Source: Bolinopsis microptera
Taxonomy: Eukaryota; Ctenophora; Tentaculata; Lobata; Bolinopsidae
Direction of reading: 5' to 3'
Assembly (NCBI RefSeq): GCF_026151205.1
Contig: NC_087072.1
Span: forward strand, 12,498,169 to 12,562,168
Length of the DNA: 64,000 nucleotides
The notes below the pieces were generated by a model that saw only the letters and a program-made list of their open reading frames with translations, had not been told where the DNA came from and searched no databases. Below are positions 47,401 through 60,585 of this stretch, piece after piece (position 1 is the stretch's first letter; each line of letters begins with the position of its first letter). The position numbers were made by a program, and so were the translations under genes.

Positions 47401-49269
47401 AAGGTTTGTTATAAAAAGGGGTTTTTTTTTTTGTTTAAAAGTTTTTAAGTAGGAGTATTTTAAAGGGTATTTTGGTTTTAGTTGTTTTAAAAAAATTTTT
47501 AACTTTAAAAATGTTGGGGAATTTTTTTTTAAAAAAATTTTTTTTTTTGAGAAATTTATTTTTGGGTTTTTTGTTAAATAGATTTGATGTTTTTTGTTGA
47601 GATTGGTATTTTCCCTACTAACCTGGTTGGGAAAAAATTTTTTAAAAGAATTTTAAATTGGATTTTGGGGTTTAAATAAAATAAAAAAGTGAAAATAGTT
47701 GTTTTTTAGAAAAAAATTTTAAAATTTGGGATTTTTAAATTTTAAATTAAATTATTTTAAATGAGGGAAAAAATATGGGGGTTGTTTTGGGTTTAAAAGA
47801 AGGGATTTAAATAAAAAAAAAGGGGATGTGGAAGTTTTTTTAAAAATAATAAGTTTTTATTGGGAGAAAAAAAAGGGGAAAAAAAAACCCCGGGAATTGT
47901 TTTGAAAAAGGTTAAAAAAGGGGGAAATTGGGGTGAAACTTAAATAGGTAAAATTGGAGATTGGGCAATTTTTTAATTTTAAAATTAAAAAGTTAGACTT
48001 TTTTATATTGCCCCAAATTTTGATCCTCCCTTGAACTTTTTTTAAATCCCCCTAATTTTTTCGGTTACTTCCCCTCCTTCATTTGCGCCCTGAAACGCTG
48101 CCATTTTTTAGCTTCCCCCATTTTTTTTTGACCCCCCAAATCTCCCCCCTGCGGCCCATAACCCTAAAACCTAGGCGGATTGGTGAAATTGAAAACCAAC
48201 CCCGGGGTTACCCCCTTTCCTAAAATTTTTTGGCACCCCGCCTTCATTTTTTAACCCCGACCTCTACCAATTTCCCCCCAAAAACGCTGAGGGAACACCT
48301 AAAAGCGATTACGTTTTTTGTTTTTTTCCAAACCCACTACCAAATAACAATTTCAAAACCGCTGCCTTTTTAAAACCATCTTTGAAAAACTGATTTGGGG
48401 GGGGGGGGGGGTTTTTCCCTTTTTACTCATTTAAACCCAAAACTTTCGAACCTACACACTCACGGCATAGTACCTCGCTGGAAAAATTGTACCCCAATAC
48501 TAAATCCCTAACTTTCGCACGCGCTTTAACATGATTTTCACTGTGGGTTCTTTCGTGTATGGGCCCTGAGAGGTTGCTTTTTCCAAACCAACCCATCTTT
48601 TTACCATTGATTCTAAAAACCCCCCCTGCACCATACATACACAAATTTAGTTTTTCTTGAAGACCTTTCCCCTTTTCCATACAGCCAGCCCTCTCAAACT
48701 TATCTAACACAGTGATAACCTCAACAAAGCCCGATAATCTTTAAAAAACCGCTCCGGGGGCAAACCCCTTTGTTGCTTTTTGTTCTCTCACACCACATTT
48801 TGGGGGGACAAAAATGGGGGCCCTGAAGCTCCTTGGCCCTCCGAACTTTTTTCAACCAGTAGTTTTACCATTGTTCTAAAAGCACTAACAGTTTTCCCTT
48901 TAAAAAGCCTGTATTTTTCGAATGTAAATTTTCATGGGAGCCATAATACTGAAACTTTCCAAATTTTAATCCTGCGATGGAATCAAAACTTTCCCCAATC
49001 CCACAAAATTTTTCATAAAGGGGAATTATATTTAATCATTATTATTATGTTTAAAAAGTTAAAAGATAGTACACGGTAAAAAACGGGCCCATCTAAATGG
49101 TCCTTTTGTGCTGTTTCTTTCGTGGAATTGATAAACTTTTTGTAATTTGTTTTAAAACCAATATTTTGGTTAACCTTTTTCGTTTACCCCTTTTCCCCTA
49201 AGCTATTCCAATTACTAAAATATGTCGAATTTCTGAACCCAAATTCAAAAAATTGATGATTTTTTATTC

Positions 49270-49640
49270 CCCCCTCAAAATCTTCGAAGTTTTTCGCAAA
49301 GCATTTTTTTTCCACGTTTCATCAAATTCATCACTTTTGGCGAAAAAAATTTCAAATTTTCAAAATTTTTCCAAGTCTCGAAAAAATTTTTTTAAATGAA
49401 AAATTTTGAAGTTTTTTTTAAAAACACATTTCTCCGGTTTTAAAAAAGTTTCAACATTAGAGCCATAAAAAATTTTTTTTTTTGGTGAAACAATTGGATT
49501 ATCCAATTAGCGTTGTCCCCATGTAAAATTTTTTACACAAAAGTTTTACTCCTCGAAAATAAACATTTTAGTTAATTTGCAGCCTTTTACGACTTTTACA
49601 ACTAAAGATTTTGGCAAAACCCAAAATGGGACAAAGGTGG
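49270..49640. repeat. Corrupted copy of the fold-back right arm
   Basis: It follows 40440-40860 in order (ATCACTTTTGGCG, CAAGTCTCGAAAAAATT, ATTGGATTATCCAATTA, CGACTTTTACAACTAAAGAT, GGTGGTAAAATGGG) but with many substitutions and homopolymer-length changes. Confidence 0.75.
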
Positions 49641-50539
49641 TAAAATGGGAAAAGTGGGTTTTTTTTTGAGATACAAAAATTTGGGAAAAAGAATTATGTC
49701 GTAGGGGGCCTAACTCCATACCTTTAGAAATCCGTGAAAATTCAAACCAACGAAAGCCCCTTTTTCCCCCCTTCTATATCAAAAATAACCGCTCGCACCC
49801 TACACACTCGATGGACTGCCCCTTTTTCAAATTCCTTACATAATGATTTTTTTTGCCTGGCAACCGAAACTCCACGGGAAAACGCCGAAGGAAAAATCAT
49901 ATAATACACAGATCAAAACGCCAACATACAATACAACATTCCAGAATTTAAATTTGTTGGGGTAAAAAAAGTATTTTGTATTTTACTCCGCTAAACATTC
50001 CCTTACCATGGAAAATAATACATGGTCCTGTGGGCCCAAACAACTTTTTTAATTTATCTCCGAATACACCAAAAATTTTTGAACGTTTCGTAAATTTAAA
50101 TCATTAAAGGTGGCTATGGCCACCCCCCTATTTCACTATTAGGGTTAAACAAAAAAAACAGATTTTATTATTACATATTTTTCAAAAGTCGAAACAGTAA
50201 CCCCAAATGTAGGGTAGTTAAAACACACCAAAGGGGCCCAATTTAAAAACGATGGGGTCTTTTCATGAAAAAAAGCCACACCCTCGTAATTGATTAAATT
50301 TACGAAACCTTTTGAAAAAGATTTACGCAACTTAAACTAGAAAAATTGTATTTAACTCAATTTATCTTTGTTGCATAAAATAATAACTCTCATTTTTCAA
50401 GCAAAAAGAATTTAAAGGCCAAACAATTTTAAAATTTTGGCCTCCGAACCAAAATACAATAAAACAAAAAAACCTTCTTTTTAAAAAAATAACACAAAAA
50501 TGTTTTGATTTTAAAATTTTTTCTCGAACCATGGGTAAA

Positions 50540-51290
50540 CAGGAGGTACCCGGGGCATATTTCACCTCCACCACCGGACCGGATACAAAAGGACTTGACC
50601 GGGGCCGGGCCGGGGCCGGGACTGAAACAATTTCCGGGGCCGGGGCCGGACCAATAATTTCTGGGATTTCTATCTTACCACCCGGCCGGGGCCGGGACCA
50701 AAAAATCCAATTTTACCGGGGGACCGGGGGACCGGGGCCAAAAATTATTCCAATTGAAGGCCCAAATTTCATTTACATTTAATTGAACAATTTAATAAAA
50801 AAAAAAGAAATTAAATTAGAAAAAACTAGAAAAACCCTCAAAGGGGGAAGGGGCCCAAAACTACACCCAAAAATGTTTATGTACGATTTTTCAAGTTCCC
50901 CCCATTCCCATTCCCAATCAATGACCCTCAAATTTTTCAAAATTTTACCCTTCCAATGCTTTGGGGGAGCCCCATTGAAAACTTGATGTTACTTTTTTAA
51001 ATTTATGATTTTTAAAAATTAACCCAAAATTTTTTTGCAATTTTTAAAAATTTTTTTATTTGGGTCAAGGTTGTTTTTAAAATAAATCACAAAAATGAAA
51101 AAAAAACTTTTAAAACACATGAATAAATTATGTAAAAGATCCCGGCAAAATCCCCGCTAAGGTATTTACCACCGGACCAAAACCTGAAAAAACCGGGGCC
51201 GGGACCGGGGCATAAAACACAATTTGACCGGGGCCGGGCCGCGATAAAAAATTTACTTGACCCTTCCGGGGTCCCGGGCACCTCCTAGTA
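50540..51290. mobile_element. GC-rich-ended TIR element, probably hAT-like
   Basis: CAGGAGGTACCCGGGG on the left and the reverse complement of the right end, AGGAGGTGCCCGGGAC, are inverted repeats. Both are followed by CCGGGGCCGGG clusters like those of the hAT element at 22612-23520. The surrounding sequence quality is doubtful, so no duplication could be verified. Confidence 0.5.
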
Positions 51291-54083
51291 TAAGTCTACC
51301 CAAAAAAATTATTTCAATTGGGCATCATGACAGTTTAACCAACGTTTTGCACACGACTTTTTGGGCCCACCCTTAATTTTTTAATAAAGGCTGAAAAAAA
51401 GTAACTGGATATCTGCCACAAAGCGCATTTTAAGGTTAAAAAACTTACACATAAAAAAGTCTGGTTTTTTAGGGTTTTTAAAGCTATAATAACAAATAAA
51501 AAAGAGTTAAACTACAAAAAAACGGCAATAAACCATTTAATACCTTATCGAAACTCCTTAAAGCCGATAGCATTGGTCAACATCATCAAATTTGTCATTC
51601 TTAACTTTAAGCGCCGAACAGGGTAACATTACTGATTTTTGAAATTGAAACCAATTCTCAAACTTAAAAAAACAATTTCAAAAAATCCAAAAAATAAAAT
51701 TTTACCTTTTTAAATTCTAAAAAATTTTGATTTATTAAAATTCCTCAATTAATATAAAGGGGACAGCAATGTAGTTTTTGACACGCAAATGAACTCACTT
51801 TTTGGGCTCTAGATGCGTTACGCCACCCTCTTAACCCCCCCTATGGGGAAGATGAATGGAATGCAAGTAAGTATGAGGAGAGGGGTATCATTAAACACAT
51901 TTTTCTGTAGGGGGTAAAGACTCTTATCAAGAGTAATAATGACTGCACGACAAGTTTCCACAACCTAAAAGTTTTTCTTTTGCCCATGAACACTTAAAAA
52001 CAAGGCCACGATAAAACAAAACATTGCAGGAAAAAAAACAAACAACGACCGAAAGGGGTGTGTTGGGGCCTGAGTTCCAATTGTATCCTTTATATCACCT
52101 TTTGATATTCCAACACCAAACGGGACATCCTATGGGGGGGAGGTAACGGACCATCTAAAAAACAATTGCTGAACATACAATTTAAAAAACCACCGGGACG
52201 CAGCTTTCAGCAAATAATCAAAAGAAGAATTGTGCGTTATAATTAGCGGGAAAAATTTTTTAGCCCGGGGGGGTTTTCCGTTTTAAAAGCGAGAGCAGAA
52301 AGGGGAAAAGGAAGAACACTCACTGTTCCAAAGGTCTACTTCTTTTCAAGGAAGAAAGTTTTAGGTATATAAAAAAGGACCAAGTTAATTAACTCTAATA
52401 CCACAAACTTTATCTCGCGCCATTGCGACTTTAAAATTTCCCCAAGGACTCGAGGTTTTTTTTGTAAAAACATGATACAACTTTTAGAACCCCTAAAAGT
52501 ATAGGGAATAAACATATAAATCCATAAGTTCTACCCTTCAACCATACAAACAACTAATGATATCAACGCAAACTAAAATTATTATTAATCCAAAAAAACT
52601 TCAAAACTTACTCCAACAATTGCACATGTTTTTGGGAATAAAAAAAATACTAAATTTTTAAAAACCCAAACTGCAGAAAGATTTGCCCCCAAAATACAAA
52701 ATGTATTACCATACTTCCTGAAATGGGGATTTTAGGGCAATCAAACTTGAAAATTATGTCAAAGTTTTTCCATCCTGGGGTTTAATCACCATAAGTGCCC
52801 ACCCCCAAAACAACCTGCCCATTTTTTCGGGAAACATGATATACACATGCATACACGAGTTTTATAGCACTACTATATCAGCGGGAGATTAATAAGCTCA
52901 AATTCACCAAAAAAATTTAAACGAACAAATTCATGCGGGATGTTAATAAATGTGTCCCTGTTGAACCAAACCCGACAAATAATATACAAACGATATAAAA
53001 TTTTAATCCCAAAAGGTACTCTCATGTTTCCCTAATAAAAAAACAAAAATTAATAAATTAGGAAGTTCGAAAAAAAAAGACAGACTAGGTTTTTTTCAAA
53101 AATGAAAAAAAAACCCATCGAAGTCACAAGAGACAGTTTAATTTAAAAGGGCAATTTCAAAACCTTTCCCAGCTCCTACAATCAATTTTAATCCTATTTT
53201 TACACCCAAACAAGACAAAATTTCAGCTTTTCAATTTTAAATTTTTCGATACCACTCAAAATAAAAATTCGAACCAAATGGGTCATACCGAGATCGTGTT
53301 TGAAAAATTTTGATTATTTATAGTATGAACTTTAAATTAAAACTTCCTAATTAGAAAATAACAAAAGAAACACGAAAATGTCTGTTCGAAAAAAACTTTT
53401 AAAAAAAAAAAACGGGATTCAATACAAAAATTTAAAAAGCAGATCCAACGTAATCACAGACAAACCTAAATAAATTTTTGGGAAACCTATAAACACATAA
53501 CGAGCGCCGACCCGCTGCCAAAATTAAATCGCGTTTGTAGGAAATTGCCACCCTGCTGGTGTTCAATGTTGGTTCAACACTGTTTGCGAGAACTTATTTG
53601 AGCGCGCCACCCCGTAGTGCATCGCGCTACAAGGGGCAGATTGAGTCTGTACGGAACCTAGTATTTCAGTTTTCCCTTTTTTAACTTCCTTCAGCAAGGC
53701 ATCTACACCCTCTTTAAAACCCGGGGAGGGAAATACCACCACAAACTCCGTTCAAATGTTTTACAAAAACACCAAGTTTACAAAAATCCTTTGTTTAAAC
53801 GCCTAACTCTATGGCAATGACAGACGGGGCCCGCCCAAACGACGTTTGGGATTTAAAACGATAAATACATATTTTGGATTTGAATCCACCACTATCTTTC
53901 AAAAACACCGGCAAAGGGGCCCAAATTACAGCGATTTTTTTTTCTAAATTGTTACATTTTATTTAAACCCAAATTTTTTTTTACTCTAAGAGGAACCTGT
54001 GGCACAGAAACAAAAAAATTCTTTGGGATCATTTTCAACGCACAAAAAATACCCACAACCGAACATACAGCCGATTAAGTTCA

Positions 54084-54193
54084 GTTACCTAGGGACCCCA
54101 GGGCCCAGGCTCTATAACATTAACTATATAACCCCAGGCTATAATAATGTTCATAAACATTACAGAGATTCGGCGGAATGACAGCCCAGTAAC
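54084..54193 (+). mobile_element. Copy of the short palindromic retroposon
   Basis: It starts GTTACCTAGGGACCCCAGG, contains ATGTTCATAAACATTACAGA and GATTCGGCGGAATGACAG, and ends CCCAGTAAC. An internal partial duplication of the head (CCCCAGGCTATAAT) makes it longer than the 8491 copy. A flanking CCGATTA repeat is only suggestive. Confidence 0.65.
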
Positions 54194-54276
54194 CGATTAC
54201 AGATTAAAATATAGCTCGCACTGAACACAACGTCACACGTGCACTTGCGCGTTCAACCGCGTCACTATGGTAACTA

Positions 54277-55075
54277 CCTTACTCGGGATTATTACAACGG
54301 GTTTATTAACGATCGGTTAAAATATGGTTCGGGAAAAATATGGCGAAATTGCTCAAAACCCACCACATTTTCCCGGTCGCCATTTTACCGGTGTCCAACC
54401 TTTCAATTTTAGATTCAAAAATTTTGTCTCAGATGTAAATTTCCTTATTAGAGATAAGCAAGTTTAGAAATTTTCGCATTGCTAAAACTTGTGAAACAAG
54501 TCGAATTATCAATAATTGTTGAAAGTAGACAGAAATAATGACTCGTGGTTAATCAAACTAGATGGAAAATAATTTTTAACATTTGAAGCGTAACAACCAG
54601 ATCGATATTAAAATAAAGGGAGAGCTGTTTAGTCTTCCGATAAGTTGTAATCATCTTTGTTATCTTCATCTGGATCATCTTTTTCATCAGTTTTAATTAA
54701 TTCAAGTTTTAATTTAACTGTTACTTTTACTTTGAGTCCTATTTCATTATGTAGAGATAGTCAATACCTAAGAAATTAAAAATTGGCCTATTTAAATCAA
54801 ATTTGACAATAAGGATATATGACAAGAATTGGGCAAAAAGGTGAATTTTTTGCAATTTTAGCCAAATGAAGTCGAAAAACCTACAACAAGTGTCCCAATA
54901 GTCTTCTTTAGTGAATATAAGACAACGATTAAAATATGAGCACCCATACCCCTTGGGAACCCTAAAAGCTGAGTAGGCGGGTTTATTAACGACCGGTGAA
55001 AATGTGGTTCGGGAAAATATGGCGAAATTACCCTAAACCCACCACTTTATCCCGGTCATAATAATCCCGAGTAAG
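54277..55075. mobile_element. ~800-bp TIR element, TA target
   Basis: CCTTACTCGGGATTATTA at the left and its inverted copy (TAATAATCCCGAGTAAGG) at the right are each bordered by TA. A second internal block (GGTTCGGGAAAATATGGCGA) is repeated near both ends in the same orientation. There is no transposase ORF. Confidence 0.65.
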
Positions 55076-55129
55076 GTATACAACTTCTTATTTCTCATCT
55101 GATTTGCACGTGGGTGGTGGTACATACAT

Positions 55130-55515
55130 TCTACATACAGACAAACACAATTCTTTTGATTAAAAGTAAAACTTATAGAAGGCCCGTGGTCACAGGGAGG
55201 AAGCTAATAGTATTCTTTGGTACTCAGTTTTTGTCGCATCAAGAAATATAGGTCACCACCGAAGATACAGCCGAATAAAATGTAGCTCGCACTGAACACA
55301 ACGTTATTACCATTCACATAGCCATGTGCCTACGCGTACTGGTTAGAGCAATTATTACCACAAAACCGATCAAAATGTCGCTCGCAAATTTTTGCACGTG
55401 CGCTTTTGAACACCGTTACCATGGTTACTATGCAAATTCCTATTTCCTGACGATCCTAATATTTGAAACAAATATTTTACGAGTATCACCCGTTAACTTA
55501 TTTGCACGTGGGTGG
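55130..55515. repeat. Dispersed repeat, inverted partner of 9310-9605
   Basis: It shares GTGGTCACAGGGAGGAAGCT, the ATACAGCCGAAT...CTCGCACTGAACACAACG neighbourhood and the GGTCGTACATAC end with 9.3-9.6 kb. The CTCGCACTGAACACAACGT block also occurs at 54210-54230. Confidence 0.5.
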
Positions 55516-55679
55516 TCGTACATACAGGGTGGCCCAAAAGTAACTACCCACATGGCACGCAACCCTTAAATAACTCACGTCACTGGCATCAGAATTCCTT
55601 AAAAATTTCAAAGAATATAGATATGGGACAACTAAGATTTCCTAAAATGTTCTTAAATTTCATCAATTACAGAGGGTGT

Positions 55680-55773
55680 TACTGTTAGTGTTACTGGGCG
55701 GCGCTCAGCTGAGTCAGCCTGTCATTCCTCCGAATGTTTATGAACACGATCTATCCTGCGGTCCCCAGGTAAC
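55680..55773 (-). mobile_element. Short palindromic retroposon, minus strand, with 11-bp duplication
   Basis: ACAGAGGGTGT at 55669-55679 and 55772-55782 flanks GTTACTGGGCGGCGCTCAGC...GGTCCCCAGGTA, the reverse complement of the 8491-8566 element. The duplication length differs from the 16 bp at the other copy, as expected for LINE-type insertion. Confidence 0.7.
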
Positions 55774-56869
55774 AGAGGGTGTGGCACACCACTCCCTCTT
55801 TTTCTCTTTTGTCACCATAAAGTGAGAACGTTTTGAGTTGTATCTTAAAATGGTCATAACTCGGTTTAGTTGCAAACAACCAACTTGAAATTTTGGGAAA
55901 GCACTTCAATTATCAAACCACATGTGTCTGGAAATTTTGGAGTTCCTAAACTTTCTCACTAAGTCACTATATGGCGACAGAAGAGAAAAAGAGGAAGTGG
56001 TGTACCACACCCTCTGTAATTGATGGAAGTTTACAAAAATTTCAGGAAAGACAAAACTACTTGTCTATGTTACTGAAGGAAGTTGGGACAAACTCTAAAG
56101 AGGAACTGCGAACCCTGATGCGGGACAGGGATATATCATATATGATTACAGCACGGCTCCGGTGTGTCTATACACGTGGTATCCGAGTGACGCAGTCACG
56201 AGGTACTGTCACGTGGTATGACCCGTGATAGTTCTTAGCCATTTAGAGGGCTGATACACCCTGGTGTATCAGTGTTTTTTTTTACTTCCTTCCACTTTTT
56301 ACTTCCTTCCACGCTTCAACCTGGAGCTCGCCTGTCATTGATTCTTATGAAAATACAGTACGATTATAACGGAGGTCACATGAAGAACACCAAGCATCCA
56401 TTGATATGTTAAGAAATCGCCACGTGATACCAAGATGTCCTGCACGCTACCTGTCGGATGGAAGGCCTCTCATTGGACAATGAACACTTTTGAAGGTGTG
56501 AAAAATCAGTTTTTCGGTATTTTCGACCTCTTAATTAACTCCAAATTTCAAATTTTTGGTCGCAAACGGTAAGTATCACCGTGATCTTGAGCCGTGCTGT
56601 AAGTAAATTATAAAACAGCTGACAAAACTCGTGCCTTCGGCACTCGTTAGGTCAGCAGTTCTATAACTAACCTTATGATTTATGGGTGGGGGGGGGGGGG
56701 GGTTATCTGGCGTAGATCGGACTTAGTTCCGACATAGTACTATAGTAGTAGTAGTAGCAGTCAGGAAATTTAAGTTTGACCCATATCCATATTCTCTGAA
56801 ATTTTTAAGCAATTCTGATAGTGATACCAATTCTGATACCAATTACGTGAGTTATTTAAGGGTTGCAGG

Positions 56870-57017
56870 CAGGGACAAAAGGATTCGCGGCGATTTTGGC
56901 CTAAAATCGCGATACCGCGAATTACATTTCGCGGTATATTAAACTATACATAAAATTTGTCGCAAATAATGGGAATAATCGCGATTCCGTACATGCCGCG
57001 ATTTCCTTTTGTCCCTG
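56870..57017. mobile_element. 148-bp hAT MITE nested in a TIR
   Basis: GTTGCAGG is duplicated at 56862-56869 and 57018-57025 (8 bp). The ends are CAGGGACAAAAGGATTCGCG and the inverted CGATTTCCTTTTGTCCCTG. It interrupts the right TIR of the 55525-57051 element, which sets the order of insertion. Confidence 0.85.
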
Positions 57018-57051
57018 GTTGCAGGTGGGTAGTTACTTTTGGGCCACCCTG

Positions 57052-57480
57052 TCACAATGCTGGCAAGCATTACCGTCGCCCTTATATTCACAATACTATT
57101 TACCCCCTATACTAGTATATCCCCTTTATTGTTTTCCAGGCATTAAGACTCATCGAAAGTAGTTCAGCAGGTATATTTAAGTTCAAAACATTCTAATTCA
57201 ATGTTAAAGATGACAGGAATAAGAAATAGTTATGTTGAGGTTTTTAAGAAATTTGCGCAAAATACGCGCCAGCATGTTATACGAAATTAGGTAAAAAACC
57301 CAAAATCGCCATATTCAGGTGCCTTAAAAACCATGTTAAAATTGAGTTACAGATCTGAAACTTTGCAGGGCGTCTAGACCTTGTCCAAATCGACTGTAAA
57401 AAAAATTGCATGTTTCAGGAGTATCGGGAAGTGGGTTTTCTGGAACCCCTGTTTTACAACATATATATATATATTATATA
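57052..57480. repeat. Segment A, inverted copy of the fold-back centre
   Basis: Reverse complement of about 58855-59270 (shared GCTGGCAAGCATTACCGTCG, GGCGTCTAGACCTTGTCC, GAAGTGGGTTTTCTGGAACC). It lies directly outside the left end of the composite fold-back. Confidence 0.8.
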
Positions 57481-57486
57481 TATATA

Positions 57487-60400
57487 TTTGACCAAAACCC
57501 ATAATCATGGGTAGAGTGTACCGCTGCCAGTGTCTCTCTTTTCCAAACAAAAGGAAATGATATTAATTTGAGGAACCGTCCGCTAATGCAAAATGATACC
57601 GAGAATGAAATCGGTCGCTCGCTTTTCCCATTCATTCACGGCTTACGAATTGTAATAAAGCTTATTAAATGGGAAAAGCGAGCGACCGATTTCATTCTCG
57701 GTATCATTTTGCATTAGCGGACGGTTCCTCAAATTAATATCATTTCCTTTTGTTTGGAAAAGAGAGACACTGGCAGCGGTACACTCTACCCATGATTATG
57801 GGTTTTGGTCAAATATCATCTCTTTTTGATTATAATGTCAGGATAATTTGCACAGTCGAAACTTCATTAACATAATTATAAATAAGGAGATAATTTCAAC
57901 GATTTCGATATTCTGCCTTTGAAAACTTTTCCTTGTGTTTAGGTAGGTATATCTGTCGATAACCGACTGAATATGGCACTTTTTACTCATTTAGGTTGGC
58001 ATTAAATTCATATATAATGCCATTTAAATATCGTGGAAAGCAGAATATATTCGAAATCACGAATGAGCAAAATTCTCACCTTTCGCACGTGCAAACTTTG
58101 AGCGGACGTTTCGTGCGCATACAATATTGAATCACCGTAAATTTTTGCATAGTGGTATTTAATATATTGTTTGATAAGCATGCAAAGTTTCAGAAGATTT
58201 CAAAAAGAACCTGGATCACAACGGGACTCCAAAGTTGATAAAAATCGTGAAAATAACAATTTTTAGTGATTTTAGCTATTTTAAATCAATTTGGGCGTGT
58301 CCCCACGTGTGCAACTTTTCGATTTTCAACTTTAAAACTAGCCTATAACACAATTTAGACCTTTAAGAAGCAAAATTGAGCTCCACAACCCAAGGGATGG
58401 CCCAACACCAGAGAATACTAATTCACAACTTTTGTGTTTTTATAAAATTATTCTTCAAAAAAGCACTAACTTCAATAGCAAATATCTTTATGAAGGAGCA
58501 AGGTAGGAAACTTTTCCGGTAGATTTTCGGAATGCTTGAACAATTATCTAAGATAAAATATCCTCAGATTTTGAATAAAATTACTCCTTAATAGCGTAAA
58601 ATCGATTTGAAAAGTTGTTACTTTGTCAAAAATCAAGTTTTTAAAACACTTAATTTGATGACGTCATCAAGTGATGATGATGACGATAAATTATTTTTCA
58701 ACACAATGTAGACTAAAGCTTAAACGATTATCTTAAAAACCTGTGGTTCGAGATGACTGTATCGTTTATACTTTCGAATCTACGGACACTTAAATGTAGG
58801 CTACAATTGACTGCAAAAAGCGTCTATATTATATATTATATATCTTCACGACAATCTGTTGTAAAACAGGGGTTCCAGAAAACCCACTTCACGATACTCC
58901 TGAAACATGAAATTTTTTTTACAGTCGATTTGGACAAGGTCTAGACGCCCTGCAAAGTTTCAGATCTCTAACTCAATTTTAACATGGTTTTTAAGGCACC
59001 TGAATATGGCGATTTTGGGTTTTTTACCTAATTTCGTATAACATGCTGGCGCGTATTTTGCGCAAATTTCTTAAAAACCTCCATATAACTATTTCTTATT
59101 CCTGTCATCTTTAACATTGAATTAGAATGTTTTGAACTTAAATGTACCTGCTGATCTACTTTCGATGAGTCTTAATGCCTGGAAATCAATAAAGGGGATA
59201 TAATAGTATAGGGGGTAAATAGTATTGTGAATATAAGGGCGACGGTAATGCTTGCCAGCATTGTGATATATATAGACGCTTTTGAAGTCAATTGTAGCCT
59301 ACATTTAAGTGTCCGTAGATTCAAAAGTATAAAAGATACAGTCATTTCGAACCACAGGTTTTAAAGATAATTGTTTATACTTTAGTTTACATTATATCAA
59401 AAAATAATTTATCTTCATCATCATCACTTGATGACGTCATCAAATTAGGTGTTTTTAAAACTTGATTTTTGACAAAGTAACAACTTTTCAAATCGATTTT
59501 ACGCTATTAAGGAGTAATTTTATTCAAAATCTGAGGACATTTTCATCTTAGATAATTGTTCAAGCATTCTGAAAATCTACCGGAATAGTTTCTTACTTTG
59601 CTCCTTCATAAAGATATTCGCTATTGAAGTAAGTGCTTTTTTGAAGAATAATTTTATAAAAACACAAAAGTTGTGAATTAGTATTCTCTGGTGTTGGGCC
59701 ATCCCTTGGGTTGTGGAGCTCAATTTTGCTTTTTAAAGGTCTAAATTGTGTTATAGGCTAGTTTTAAAGTTGAAAATCAAAAAGTTGCACACGTGGGGAC
59801 ACGCCCAGTTTGATAGAAAATTGCTAAAATTACTGAAAATTGCTGTTTTCCCCATTTTTATCAACTTTGGAGTCTCGTTGTGATCCAAGTTCTATATGAA
59901 ATCTTCTGAAACTTTGCATGCTTATTAAACTATATATAAAATACTGCTATGCAAAAATTTACGGTGATTCAATATTGTATCCGCACGCAACGTCCGCTCA
60001 AAGTTTGCACGTGCGAAAGGTGAGAATTTTGCTCATTCGTGATTTCGAATAAATTCTGCTTTCCTACGATATTTAAATGGCATTATATATGAATTTAATG
60101 CCAACTTTAATAAGTAAAAAGTGCCATATTCAGTCAGGTAAAATTTCGAAATTGATGAAATTACCTCCTAATTATTAATATAAATATTAATGAAGTTATG
60201 AGTTTACATTTCGGCTTTGTAAATTATCTTGACATTATAATCAAAAAGAGATGATATTTGACCAAAACCCATAATCATGGGTAGAGTGTACCGCTGCCAG
60301 TGTCTCTCTTTTCCAAACAAAAGGAAATGATATTAATTTGAATAACCGTCCGAAAATGCAAATTGATACCGAGAATGAAATCTGTCGCTCGCTTTTTCCA

Positions 60401-60585
60401 ATCAATAAGCTTTATATTACAATTCGTAAGCCGTGATCGAATGGAAAAAGCGAGCGACCGATTTCATTCTCGGTATCAATTTGCATTTTCGGACGGTTAT
60501 TCAAATTAATATCATTTCCTTTTGTTTGGAAAAGAGAGACACTGGCAGCGGTACACTCTACCCATGATTATGGATTTTGGTCAAA
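57487..60585. mobile_element. 3.1-kb composite fold-back with palindromic termini
   Basis: Order: B (57487-57813, itself a palindrome starting TTTGACCAAAACCC), C (57814 to about 58850), A' (about 58855-59270), C' (inverted C, to 60256), B' (inverted B, 60257-60585). B/B' contain GCGAGCGACCGATTTCATTC in both orientations. There is no transposase ORF; the ORF at 58753-58944 is repeat-derived. Central A' repeats the flanking segment A in inverse orientation. Confidence 0.8.

Larger units (their letters stand above)
41830..54050. other. 12-kb block of abnormal composition, probably unreliable sequence
   Basis: From about 41830 the text changes to dense homopolymer runs (A, T, G and C runs of 4-10 bases). 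There are skewed sub-blocks: C-rich at 43490-43870, and almost no C for long lines between about 45960 and 47600. From 48000 on it becomes more normal but still reads like other repeats with many single-base errors. A recognisable but corrupted copy of the fold-back arm is embedded in it. ORFs here have low-complexity translations (K/F/P/G) and are not listed. The likeliest cause is a poorly polished long-read consensus or an unresolved repeat collapse. Confidence 0.7.
55525..57051. mobile_element. ~1.5-kb TIR element carrying nested insertions
   Basis: The termini CAGGGTGGCCCAAAAGTAAC (left) and its inverted counterpart (right) continue as matching TIRs to ACTCACGT, about 55 bp. The right TIR is split by a 148-bp hAT MITE. 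Inside, a smaller inverted pair (CAGAGGGTGT...ACACCCTCTG, about 55669-56027) is interrupted by a copy of the short retroposon. An 85-codon ORF at 55971-56228 overlaps these repeats and is probably not a gene. Confidence 0.75.

Noticed and set aside
55971-56228. 85-residue ORF as a gene of the 1.5-kb TIR element
   Set aside because: Its start overlaps an inner inverted repeat and no transposase motif is visible; more likely chance.
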